A DNA stretch of 64,000 nt from Paenibacillus sp. S150 (lineage in GTDB: Bacteria > Bacillota > Bacilli > Paenibacillales > Paenibacillaceae): NCBI RefSeq assembly GCF_019352175.1, contig NZ_JACBYI010000005.1, positions 184,604-248,603 of the forward strand, given 5' to 3'. The notes beneath the pieces were generated by a model. That model searched no databases. It was not told the DNA's origin and saw only the letters and a list, made by a program, of their open reading frames with translations. Both the position numbers and the translations under genes were made by a program. Shown here one piece after another: positions 54,833 through 61,498 of this stretch (positions within the stretch are counted from its first letter, which is position 1; each line of letters opens with the position of its first letter).

Positions 54833-54882
54833 AAAAACCGCTAAAACAGCTGAGCCGTAAGCTGCTTTAGCGGTTTTAATAT
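54833..54882 (+). terminator. Intrinsic terminator of the 38-residue gene
   Basis: AAAACCGCTAAAACAGC pairs with GCTGCTTTAGCGGTTTT around TGAGCCGTAA. Confidence 0.88.
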
Positions 54883-54907
54883 ATATGGGGGCACAGGGCA
54901 TAGTGAA

Positions 54908-55066
54908 AATGAAAAAGACCGTCCGAAGACGGTCTCTCTACCCGAGGCGCTATTTAAAAATTTGATCCGTATCCCGCGCCACCAAGGCCAGTAATTCAGC
55001 CGTTGGTCCGGGTAAGGGATACGTTCAACATGTCATGATTGATGTGAACGCACCTCCTTTCCTTGT
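54908..55066 (-). ncRNA. Candidate structured small RNA with strong ribosome-site sequence
   Basis: On the minus strand an extended -10 (TGCTATACT, -10 at 55078-55073) would start a transcript near 55066. It contains AAAGGAGGTG, a hairpin GTTCACAT/ATGTTGAAC (55049-55023), a long stem GTATCCC/GGGATAC (55022-54969) with inner ACCAA/TTGGT and GGC/GCC pairing, then a GACCGTC-TTCG-GACGGTC terminator with five T (to 54912). The 160-nt unit has only tiny open frames: ATG ACA TGT TGA behind the ribosome site, and a longer frame after that TGA. It could be a small RNA, a leader-peptide gene or a toxin remnant. Confidence 0.5.
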
Positions 55067-55259
55067 GCCAAGAGTATAGCACAGCCTCTGCAAATAAACC
55101 ATAAATTTAAAGAAAAAAATAGTTTTTCAGTAATGGGATTTTTTACTTGAATCTAATACAAATCTGCGGTATATATAACATGTGGGTAAAATTATCTCCG
55201 AAGCTTCCAGTTCTATTCGTGGACCAGAGGCTATATGGAGCATAGCAGTACATAAGCGT

Positions 55260-55333
55260 CGGGGTATAGCGCAGCCTGGTAGCGCGCACCCTTGGGGTGG
55301 GTGAGGTCGCAGGTTCAAATCCTGTTACTCCGA
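55260..55333 (+). tRNA. tRNA-Pro (anticodon GGG)
   Basis: The 74-nt cloverleaf folds fully: acceptor CGGGGTA/TACTCCG (one G-U), D arm GCGC/GCGC, anticodon stem CACCC/GGGTG with loop TTGGGGT (anticodon GGG), T arm GCAGG-TTCAAAT-CCTGT, discriminator A. CCA is not encoded. Its 3' half from 55291 is the left attachment repeat of the prophage remnant. The tRNA itself is intact. Confidence 0.95.
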
Positions 55334-55350
55334 TCCGTAAGACACCGCCA
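55291..55350 (+). repeat. attL: 60-bp direct repeat including the tRNA-Pro 3' half
   Basis: CTTGGGGTGGGTGAGGTCGC and the following 40 bp (to GACACCGCCA) recur at 57527-57586 with a single G/A difference. Overlap with the tRNA 3' end is the signature of tyrosine-integrase attachment. Confidence 0.93.
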
Positions 55351-55473
55351 TGTAGCATCAGCAATTTTGCCGCTACCTTAGTTGCTAAGGTAAGCAGTGG
55401 TCAATGACAGAAACAGTTTTTACAAAGAAGACTACACCTGATGGATTTCGTATCCTGAAAGGAGTGGTCTTCT

Positions 55474-55602
55474 TTGTTATTAAAATTTGCAATAAAAGGC
55501 TTTATTGATCTCATCTCAATTAAGGCCGCACATCAATTTTATATGCATGTCTTAATTGAAAACAATCTTATCAAACACAAAGCGAATAGACTATACAATT
55601 GA
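55474..55602 (+). pseudogene. Integrase N-terminal remnant
   Basis: A TTG at 55474 with AAAGGAGTGG upstream starts LLLKFAIKGFIDLISIK, which resembles the N-terminal core-binding start of Firmicute tyrosine integrases (LLKFAIxDFxDDRE type). After about 18 residues the similarity stops and the frame ends at 42 residues. Its place beside attL is right for int. Most of the gene would have been deleted. Confidence 0.45.
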
Positions 55603-55881
55603 TAAGCGCAAGAGTTGTTGAAAAATGGTTTAAAAATACAAGGAGCAGACATAAATCATTATTTGCGATTGCTCTTTATCTAAAATATTGTGGACTTGAA
55701 CTTGAACAAATTGAAGCTGAGTTGAAATCTTGGATGTATAGGCAAGACGCGAGTACATATAGTACTGATTTATTATTATGCTACAAGGACAATTAACGAG
55801 ATTACCGAGATCATAAAAAGTTGCCCAGAAAAAAATCAAAAACTACTTACATATGCTTTAATGATCCATTCTAAGGAACAA
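55599..55881 (+). pseudogene. Frameshifted replication/primase-type fragment
   Basis: A 65-codon frame (EKWFKNTRSRHKSLFAIALYLKYCGLELEQIEAELKSWMYRQD) ends at 55796, and a second frame starting around 55765 continues with TINEITEIIKSCPEKNQK and ends at 55881. Together they look like the C-terminal helical region of a phage or plasmid replication or primase-type protein with one frameshift near 55775. The identification rests on the HKSLFAIALYLK-type helix pattern and is weak. It overlaps the next start codon. Confidence 0.4.
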
Positions 55882-56324
55882 TGAATCTCCATGAAGCGTT
55901 AAAGACAATTCAAAATAAAAAGCGGCTGTATTTTATATGGAAACATGACATTGGATTTAATCAAACGAAATCGCCGAAGACTGAAGCGGAGTTTTTGAAA
56001 ACTGTAGGTTTAAAAAGTTTGTCCAGCTTTGTTCGTTGGGAAAGGTCACTTGAATACCGCTCCCTCGTAGCCCTTCTATTCAATACCAGATTTGACGGTG
56101 ATTTGGAGCAAATTTATGATGCGCTATCTGTTAAAGCCAAAGAAGGAGACGAGAAGGCCATTAGGTTGCTTTTTCAAATCGGCAAGGACATTAAAATCTT
56201 TGCAAAAGATGCAACCAAAATGTTGAACAAAAATGATAAGGTTGAAGAAGATGATTCTAGAGCTATAAAAGTAAAAATAATAAGCAATGTGTTTAAAAGT
56301 CATTTTAAATGCTGTATACTATAG
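55881..56324 (+). CDS. Phage HTH protein, terminase small-subunit-like (phBC6A51 type)
   Basis: This 147-residue protein contains SPKTEAEFLKTVGLKSLSSFVRWERSLEYRSLVALLFNTR and a C-terminal helical part (DLEQIYDALSVKAKEGDEKAIRLLFQIGKDIK), the pattern of phBC6A51-type helix-turn-helix proteins found immediately before the terminase large subunit in Bacillus phages. Here a truncated terminase follows at 56675, in line with that role in DNA packaging initiation. The last few residues overlap the putative antitoxin promoter. The frame is intact but its partner is not, so function is doubtful. Confidence 0.65.
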   Translation: MNLHEALKTIQNKKRLYFIWKHDIGFNQTKSPKTEAEFLKTVGLKSLSSFVRWERSLEYRSLVALLFNTRFDGDLEQIYDALSVKAKEGDEKAIRLLFQIGKDIKIFAKDATKMLNKNDKVEEDDSRAIKVKIISNVFKSHFKCCIL

Positions 56325-56326
56325 TC

Positions 56327-56457
56327 AAAGGAGCCGTGCTGCGAACACGGACTCCTAGGAGTAAGTAGAACCGCTTTAAGGGCGTTCGGCTTTAACAAAT
56401 GGATGATGGACAAAAAGTAGACCATTTACCTTGTCACAGGCGGTCTGCTTTTTGTTG
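56327..56457 (+). ncRNA. Putative antitoxin RNA, convergent to the holin-like toxin
   Basis: TTTAAA (56292-56297) and TATACT (56315-56320) with 17-bp spacing predict a start near 56327. The RNA would fold into AGGAGCCGTG/CACGGACTCCT and end at a terminator AGTAGACC/GGTCTGCT with five T at about 56457. It would be fully antisense to the 3' half of the toxin gene, the geometry of RatA/TxpA and SR4/BsrG type I systems in B. subtilis prophages. Confidence 0.55.
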
Positions 56458-56528
56458 TGGAAAGACAATATAAGAACTACCATAGTCGTAAAAGAAATCA
56501 TTAGCGTCAAAGTGTCCTTAATGTCCAC
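56376..56528 (-). CDS. Holin-like type I toxin peptide, 50 residues
   Basis: A GTG at 56528 follows GGGAGGTGAT. The peptide begins MDIKDTLTLMISFTTMVVLI and continues LSFHNKKQTACDK: a short charged N-terminus, one membrane helix, then a polar tail. This is the pattern of the putative holin-like toxin family (TxpA, YonT, BsrG relatives). An extended -10 (TGATATAAT, 56598-56593) lies upstream. The hairpin near 56413-56452 inside the tail-coding part is a terminator on the plus strand and possibly on the minus strand, so the exact C-terminus is uncertain. Peptides of this type disturb the membrane unless an antisense RNA blocks them. Confidence 0.65.
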   Translation of the reverse strand: MDIKDTLTLMISFTTMVVLILSFHNKKQTACDKVNGLLFVHHPFVKAERP

Positions 56529-56674
56529 AGGCATCACCTCCCTTCCGAGAGGTTAGCCGACCGCCCATATTGCCTATTCTATTACTTTCTTGATTATATC
56601 ATATTTTGTTTGATGCTGAGTGGCAGATTATGCCGCTCTCATTTGCGTTGTTTTATCATGAAAGGAAAATGTAA

Positions 56675-57028
56675 ATGGTAGCATTAACGAAGCCGCAGAA
56701 AATCAAGAAGATAATGGTCTTTTTTGATCTATTCTGTAAAAATTTTATTAAAATCGTGAATAATGATGGGGAGATAGTTCCATTTTTGCTAAATGATCAG
56801 CAACAATATTACATTGATAATGCTGGTGAATATAATTTAATCCTGAAACCGCGCCAATTAGGGTTTACTACGGCAAGTTTGGCTTACTGTTTGTGGATGG
56901 CTGTAAACAACCCCAATACCAACTATTTGATTGTGTCCTATAAAGGGGATTCGACAAAGGAACTATTCGCTAAACTTAAGCGCATGAACGATCATTTGCC
57001 GCGAACAAAATACGATGTATTCCCTTGA
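56675..57028 (+). pseudogene. Phage terminase large subunit, N-terminal fragment
   Basis: The 117 residues contain FLLNDQQQYYIDNAGEYNLILKPRQLGFTTASLAYCLWMAVNNPNTNYLIVSYKGDSTKELFAKLKRM, the start of the terminase ATPase with its Walker-A-like KPRQLGFTT. The protein stops after this, without Walker B or the nuclease domain (family length above 400). It is the clearest phage marker in the remnant. Confidence 0.8.
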
Positions 57029-57059
57029 TTTAGTTAATGGATTTGCTGGAGGTCCAGTC

Positions 57060-57365
57060 TGCCCTGTAGACATTGTGAGCGAATAAGCAGAACTATTTGT
57101 TGGAGCTGCAACGCAATTGAACTATACAAGCGTTAAAGACGCTCCAGTGAGGTTCACAAGCTCAGATGAGGGAATCTCTGCGGTTAATAGTACAGGGCTT
57201 GTAACGAGCATTAGTGAAGGTGTGACAGCGATTACCGTTTATAATGCAACGAACAAGAGGATTAGCGATACCATTACTATTAATGTGATAACGCCTATGG
57301 CTTATTCGATCAAAATTAACACGGTAATAGCGTGGATTAGAATTCAGATGAGACCGTTATATTAG
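57060..57365 (+). pseudogene. Ig-like (BIG2) domain fragment from a phage structural protein
   Basis: After an in-frame TAA (57084-57086) the frame reads AELFVGAATQLNYTSV, then VRFTSSDEGISAVNSTGLVTSISEGVTAITV, a typical group 2 bacterial Ig-like fold as appended to phage major tail or capsid decoration proteins. No upstream domain is left. From 57366 to 57526 I see no gene. Confidence 0.65.
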
Positions 57366-57526
57366 ACCACTAACTATATTTGTTTTTGAGAAACCATTAC
57401 AGAATCTTGATAACATACTATATTCAGATCAACGGAAGCAATCAGGTCGTAGCTAGTAAGTCTGTTTGTGTCATAGAACGGTTGATTTATATGGTCACCA
57501 AGTTAAAGTGAAATCTCACAAGTAAA

Positions 57527-57586
57527 CTTGGGGTGGGTGAGATCGCAGGTTCAAATCCTGTTACTCCGATCCGTAAGACACCGCCA
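57527..57586 (+). repeat. attR: second 60-bp copy of the tRNA-Pro 3' half
   Basis: The copy differs from attL by one base (GAGATCGC instead of GAGGTCGC). Upstream of it the tRNA 5' half is missing, so it is not a tRNA gene. Confidence 0.93.
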
Positions 57587-57673
57587 GATCACAGTGAATC
57601 GCATTGCAGCCGGGAAAGTGTCCGGAAGCGGATGTGATCTTTGTGCTGTGCGCTTCCAGACGATTATACTTGC

Positions 57674-57716
57674 AATAAAAAACACTTCCCGCAGACAGGT
57701 GTCCACAGGAAGTGTC
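57674..57716 (-). terminator. Intrinsic terminator of the small membrane protein gene
   Basis: On the minus strand ACACTTCC (57715-57708) pairs with GGAAGTGT (57689-57682), then TTTTTTATT follows. Confidence 0.85.
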
Positions 57717-57740
57717 GGAGGTTGACGCTGAGCCATGATT

Positions 57741-57938
57741 TTAAGCCCTGCCCCTGTGATCATGACGATCCCGGGCAAGCATTACAATTCCCGAACCGAG
57801 CGCATAGAGGGCAACAACCGAAAACAATACGACGACCCAGATATAATTGCGTACGGTGTAGGTAAGCGATGCAAAGATGATGAACCAGGCAATGCGGAGG
57901 ACCCCTTCATTAATGAATCTTTTGCCAGCTGCATTCAT
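57741..57938 (-). CDS. Small two-helix membrane protein of 65 residues
   Basis: The ATG at 57938 has AAAGGAGG upstream. The protein has a basic N-terminus (NAAGKRFINEGVLR), two membrane helices (about residues 16-34 and 37-56: IAWFIIFASLTYTV and VVVLFSVVALYALGSGIVML) and a His/Arg/Asp tail. It resembles DUF2892-like or YgaP-tail inner membrane segments but I do not recognise a named family. It lies just outside attR and has its own terminator, so it belongs to the chromosome. Confidence 0.65.
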   Translation of the reverse strand: MNAAGKRFINEGVLRIAWFIIFASLTYTVRNYIWVVVLFSVVALYALGSGIVMLARDRHDHRGRA

Positions 57939-58165
57939 GATTATTGCCTCCTTTGCTGAAATCAAAATTGTCTATAGTTCGTAAGCGCTCTATTTATGAA
58001 TATTATATTAATAATAACCCTTTTTGCTCTAAATTGATACACAATGTTCACAAGTTCTTTGTTTCACAACTCTTTTATTTGTGGCTATTTCTCAAGGCTA
58101 TCGCCGTTGCCGGCTTATTCCCCTCCGAATACAATACAGCATCACGAACGAGGAGGGGTTCTCTG

Positions 58166-58417
58166 GTGGAAGCCTATTATAATTGTCTTCATTGTATGAA
58201 CAAAAGAGTCCGCATTATGACAACAGATGGCAAGCGGCATGAAGGAATCATCGTGGATGTGGACCGCAACAATGTGTATTTGAAAACCAAAGGGAACGGC
58301 AAGCTGAAGACTTCGGCGTTTACTCCATACGGCAATTATTATGGCGGATATTACGGGTATGGCAGTGAGATATTAACATTGAGCCTGTTTACTCTGCTGG
58401 CTATTGCGCTGATTTAG
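58166..58417 (+). CDS. Small Sm/SH3-like barrel protein with Tyr-Gly linker and hydrophobic tail, paralogue 2
   Basis: A GTG at 58166 behind GAGGAGGGG gives 83 residues. The barrel-like segment MNKRVRIMTTDGKRHEGIIVDVDRNNVYLKTK aligns with the one in the 27953-28306 protein (HKVNVQTIDGQIHEGTLAGMDNKHLYL). A Tyr/Gly-rich linker (YGNYYGGYYGYG) and a hydrophobic end LFTLLAIALI follow, again as in the paralogue. A CxxC (CLHC) near the N-terminus is unique to this copy. AATACAATA upstream is similar to a mother-cell sigma -10, so a spore coat role is possible but unproven. Confidence 0.72.
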   Translation: MEAYYNCLHCMNKRVRIMTTDGKRHEGIIVDVDRNNVYLKTKGNGKLKTSAFTPYGNYYGGYYGYGSEILTLSLFTLLAIALI

Positions 58418-58454
58418 GTTCAGCCATGAAGGAGAGGAGCTTCTAGGCTCAAGT

Positions 58455-59405
58455 TTATTGCCGGACAGTAATGGAACCGATTTGGGTAGACAAAGACAGC
58501 AGTGGGCCGCCGCCGTTAAAATCCGTTTTGCCTGATCCGGTTCCCGCAATATGTCCCAGCTCGCTTTTGGCGGATACAGTGCATTTGAGGCCGCTGTCAA
58601 GATCGGCGGTGATATTGCCAATATCACTGCTGGCCTTGAGGCTGCTGCCGGATTTCATGCCGCTGATATCCAGCTCGATGCTTCCCGTATTGGATTCAAT
58701 TGTGGATTTTCCGCTGAACTGGGCATCGTCCAGTTGAATCGCGCCAACGTTGCCGGTAATGTGAAAAGTGCCACGCAGGCCATGCAGCTGAACCGCCCCG
58801 ACATTGCTGGTGATATGATATTCGGCGATATTAGCCGGGACCTCGATGTCATAATTGATGCTGAAGTCGGAGGTGCCGAACTTCTTCTGTGCCCAGGTCC
58901 AAAGATCTTTTGTATTTTCATTCTTGGCACGGGTGTACACCTTGAGCGCTTTGCCGTCAAGTTGAACTGTAACCTCGGCGTTGTCAAGAATTTTACGGTT
59001 TGTTTCAGGATTTGCACTGCCATGTGTGACTACCGTTGCTTTTACGGTGATGGAATCACTGCTGCCGCAGGTTAGCTTAACTTCACCAACGCTGTTCTCC
59101 AGAATAATTGAAGAGGAAGCACCGGCTTTTTGGGTAACGCTGAGCGCCTTGCTCGAGCTGTTCGAATTAAGCTCTTCGGTCAACTTTGCTGCAGTATTCT
59201 GAACGTCCTGCTCCACATTTGCTGTAACCCCGCCTAGCCCTTGCTTCACAGCCTCGTCTGCTTCCTGATGACGGTTTCTGGAAAAACGCTGTTCAAGCTG
59301 ATTGTCTGCAGCTTCCTTGCCCGGCAGTTCCCGGCAGCCCGACAGCAGTGCAATAGAGAGAACGGCAGCCGCCGCGATTATTGCTGGATTGTGATTTCTT
59401 TTCAA
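58455..59405 (-). CDS. DUF4097-like beta-helical lipoprotein
   Basis: The 316-residue protein has a lipoprotein signal (LLSGC, Cys24), a helical spacer, and from about residue 95 a repeated beta-strand region (ENSVGEVKLTCGSSDSITVKATVV ... ITSNVGAVQLHGLRGTFHITGNVGAIQLDDAQFSGKSTIESNTGSIELDISG ... ASSDIGNITADL ... LGHIAGTG) with the NVGxIxL rungs of DUF4097/DUF4098 solenoids. It is anchored outside the membrane. Function unknown; relatives occur with envelope stress genes. It is transcribed away from the 18-bp palindrome at 59502. Confidence 0.8.
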   Translation of the reverse strand: MKRNHNPAIIAAAAVLSIALLSGCRELPGKEAADNQLEQRFSRNRHQEADEAVKQGLGGVTANVEQDVQNTAAKLTEELNSNSSSKALSVTQKAGASSSIILENSVGEVKLTCGSSDSITVKATVVTHGSANPETNRKILDNAEVTVQLDGKALKVYTRAKNENTKDLWTWAQKKFGTSDFSINYDIEVPANIAEYHITSNVGAVQLHGLRGTFHITGNVGAIQLDDAQFSGKSTIESNTGSIELDISGMKSGSSLKASSDIGNITADLDSGLKCTVSAKSELGHIAGTGSGKTDFNGGGPLLSLSTQIGSITVRQ

Positions 59406-59501
59406 TTTCAGCCCTCCCCCAAATTTTGCGTGTTCCTTATGTATACTCCATACTATATATTGTGGGAAAAAATTGAAAACAGCCTGCGGACGGGTTGCTG
59501 C

Positions 59502-59519
59502 ACTGGACTATAGTCCAGT
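59502..59519. promoter_or_regulatory. Perfect 18-bp palindrome, operator-like
   Basis: ACTGGACTATAGTCCAGT is completely symmetric and lies about 97 bp upstream of the DUF4097-like gene in an otherwise AT-rich region. The size and symmetry suit a TetR- or MarR-type dimer site. No such regulator is encoded in this window. The remainder of 59406-59762 shows no gene. Confidence 0.55.
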
Positions 59520-59762
59520 TTGGTTCTGGTCAGCTACATTTCAATGAAGAGGTATGCTAGAATAAACGGTGAAGAGTTATTTTGGAGAAAAAGTCATTGT
59601 TTTCGGCAGGAGCAAGCGGCTGATATATATGGATTCAGGGCTGTTGCAGCCAGCAGCATAATTTGAAGCTGTGCATCAGCGCAGGGTACAGAAATAGACT
59701 GTCGCCTTACGAATGGCCAGGACGGTCTATTTACTATTAGACTGATACAGTCAGGGGAGCGG

Positions 59763-60059
59763 ATGATGCAGATGCAATATGCGGCAGTTGTAGTTGTGTT
59801 GTTGGCAGGTGTAATTGTCTATTTGGGCTTCCGCAGCCGGAAAGGCACGGCCGCAGGCACGAAGAACGGTGCAGCCAGTAATGTGATTTCTATGGACCGG
59901 CACCGCAAAGCCAAGCAGAGTTCAGGGGAACAGCCATGCTCTTCATGCAAAAAGAAAAACGGCAAGCTGATCTTTTATGCCCAGGATAATGGAACGGTTG
60001 TAGGCCTATGCAAGGATTGCAAAGCCAAGGCAAAAAAACGGGATATGCTGCCGCTCTGA
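59763..60059 (+). CDS. Small membrane protein with C-terminal CxxC pair
   Basis: The 98-residue protein has one N-terminal membrane helix (YAAVVVVLLAGVIVYLGF), a basic linker, and a C-terminal region with two CxxC motifs (CSSC and CKDC) 27 residues apart, consistent with a small zinc ribbon facing the cytosol. ATG codons at 59763 and 59766 are both possible behind GGGGAG. I do not recognise the family. It precedes the rplS promoter and is not part of the ribosomal operon. Confidence 0.72.
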   Translation: MMQMQYAAVVVVLLAGVIVYLGFRSRKGTAAGTKNGAASNVISMDRHRKAKQSSGEQPCSSCKKKNGKLIFYAQDNGTVVGLCKDCKAKAKKRDMLPL

Positions 60060-60074
60060 ATCTCAAAAAACAAA

Positions 60075-60103
60075 TTGTCTTTACCGGCTGTTTATGGTAA
60101 TAT
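60075..60103 (+). promoter_or_regulatory. Promoter of rplS
   Basis: TTGTCT (60075-60080) and TAATAT (60098-60103) are 17 bp apart. rplS therefore has its own promoter, as expected now that it is separated from trmD. Confidence 0.65.
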
Positions 60104-60124
60104 TATTTCTGTTGTGTGGAATAC

Positions 60125-60183
60125 GGTGGTCCTCTGCGGATAATGAGGGAGAGCATGGTCTCTCCGGAAGAGGCACGAACACC
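60125..60183 (+). ncRNA. Structured rplS mRNA leader (L19-leader-like)
   Basis: Nested stems are visible: outer GGTG/CACC, middle CCTCT/AGAGG and inner GAGAG/CTCTC, directly before the AAGGAGG of rplS. A conserved L19 leader is known upstream of rplS in Firmicutes and is thought to bind L19 for autoregulation. Identity with that motif was not computed. Confidence 0.5.
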
Positions 60184-60206
60184 TGTACGGAAGGAGGAAG
60201 TCCTAA

Positions 60207-60551
60207 ATGAATATCCTACAAGCAATTACGCAAGAGCAACTTCGCAAAGATATCCCGAGTTTTCGCCCGGGCGACACTTTGAAAGTGCACGTAAAAGTTA
60301 TCGAAGGAACTCGTGAACGGATCCAGTTGTTCGAAGGCGTTGTAATCAAGCGTCGCGGCGGTGGAATCAGTGAGACTTTTACGGTTCGTAAAATTTCTTA
60401 CGGTGTTGGTGTGGAAAGAACTTTCCCAATCAACTCGCCTAAGATCGAGAAAATCGAAGTGGCTCGCCGTGGTAAAGTGCGTCGTGCGAAGCTGTATTAC
60501 CTTCGTGACCTGCGCGGTAAAGCTGCAAGAATCAAAGAAATCCGTCGCTAG
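60207..60551 (+). CDS. rplS: 50S ribosomal protein L19
   Basis: The 114-residue protein matches bL19 ([78 protein letters not shown]). It binds at the interface of the subunits. GGAAGGAGG precedes the ATG. A perfect 12-bp terminator follows, so it is monocistronic here, whereas in Bacillus it is the distal gene after trmD. Confidence 0.97.
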   Translation: MNILQAITQEQLRKDIPSFRPGDTLKVHVKVIEGTRERIQLFEGVVIKRRGGGISETFTVRKISYGVGVERTFPINSPKIEKIEVARRGKVRRAKLYYLRDLRGKAARIKEIRR

Positions 60552-60564
60552 GACAGCGGCAAGG

Positions 60565-60600
60565 GAAAGGGGCTTGATTTCAAGCCCCTTTCGTTTATTT
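60565..60600 (+). terminator. Intrinsic terminator of rplS
   Basis: GAAAGGGGCTTG (60565-60576) pairs perfectly with CAAGCCCCTTTC (60581-60592), then GTTTATTT. Repeat copy 5 begins directly after it. Confidence 0.88.
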
Positions 60601-60702
60601 GAAAGATAAGAATTTATATACTTTGCACATTAAATTATCCTTCTATTTCTCGCTGAAACGCCCCGTCCCTTATAAGGACGGCGAAGCCGTTTCTTCTTAA
60701 TT
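60597..60702 (+). repeat. Modular intergenic repeat, A-B copy (copy 5)
   Basis: Module A (GAAAGATAAGAATTTATATA, TTATCCTTCTATTTCTCGCT) is followed by hairpin B (CCCGTCCCTTATAAGGACGG, then CGAAGCCGTTTCTTC). It is very similar to copy 3 at 23776 over about 90 bp and has the same orientation relative to the terminator. Confidence 0.87.
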
Positions 60703-60848
60703 GAAGAGAAATGATTATTATATATGCCATATATGCCTTAGGATCAGCTTCTCCGAAAAGGCCTCCTGAAGGAGTATTCGTGGAGGAGTTTTTGGCAGGA
60801 GTTTTTTTGTTGTATAGTTAGAGTAACATATAGAGAGGACGGTGAACT

Positions 60849-61469
60849 ATGCAGCAGGATTTACAGCAGGGACAAGGTGAGGTTGTTGAGCCTGACGGTA
60901 AGAATCCCCGCAAGCCTAAAAACGAAGTATTGGAATGGATCAAGGCTATCGCCATTGCATTGATACTGGTGATTTTGATACGCTGGCTTTTGTTCAAGCC
61001 ATTTATTGTGGACGGTCCTTCGATGCAGCCTACTTTTCATACCGGTGAGCGTGTGATTGTCAATGAAATTTTGTACGACATACGGTCTCCCCAGCGTGGC
61101 GAGGTCATTGTGTTCCATGTGCCATCTGAAGGAAGAGACTTCATCAAACGTGTTATCGGCATAGCCGGGGATACGGTGAAGGTTGAAGGCGATGTCGTTA
61201 CTGTGAACGGCGAGCCGGTGAACGAAACCTACATCCAGGACGCAATTGATCAGGCGCACAGTAACAACGCGCTGTATAACAACAAGAATTTTCCCAATGA
61301 AGACTTTACGGATGGAACGGTTCCGGAAGGGCATGTTTTTGTTATGGGGGACAACCGTTCTGACAGTACGGACAGCCGGATGATCGGCTATGTGCCGCTG
61401 GGCGATATTGTCGGCCGTGCAGATCTGATTTTCTGGCCGGTCAAAGACATTACAGTAATTAACCATTAA
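60849..61469 (+). CDS. lepB: Type I signal peptidase
   Basis: The 206-residue enzyme has one N-terminal membrane anchor (about residues 31-49) and the catalytic dyad Ser58 (GPSMQPTF) and Lys100 (RDFIKRVIG), followed by MGDNRSDSTDSR. It is of the small SipS class. It removes signal peptides from secreted proteins on the outer face of the membrane. GAGAGGACGG precedes the ATG. It is followed after 29 bp by rbgA, so both are probably cotranscribed. Confidence 0.95.
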   Translation: MQQDLQQGQGEVVEPDGKNPRKPKNEVLEWIKAIAIALILVILIRWLLFKPFIVDGPSMQPTFHTGERVIVNEILYDIRSPQRGEVIVFHVPSEGRDFIKRVIGIAGDTVKVEGDVVTVNGEPVNETYIQDAIDQAHSNNALYNNKNFPNEDFTDGTVPEGHVFVMGDNRSDSTDSRMIGYVPLGDIVGRADLIFWPVKDITVINH

Positions 61470-61498
61470 GCTGACGGAAGTCAAAGGAGGTGACGGCA

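Larger units (their letters stand above)
55351..57586. mobile_element. Decayed prophage remnant integrated in tRNA-Pro (2.2 kb)
   Basis: The interval between the two 60-bp repeats is much more AT-rich than its flanks. Its contents follow phage order in miniature: integrase-like start, replication-type fragment, terminase small-subunit-like gene, truncated terminase large subunit and an Ig-like tail-type fragment, plus a toxin-antitoxin pair. Frameshifts and in-frame stops show that it is a deletion remnant, yet both attachment sites are almost identical, so the decay was by internal deletion. Confidence 0.88.

Noticed and set aside
54940..55050. Selenocysteine reading of the TGA in the minus-strand RNA unit
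   Set aside because: A Cys-TGA followed by an open frame and a hairpin is suggestive, but the loop does not fit a bacterial SECIS element I can recognise and no selenium genes are visible.
57527..57600. Second tRNA-Pro gene
   Set aside because: Only the 3' half is present; the acceptor 5' strand, D arm and half of the anticodon stem are missing, so it is an att site.
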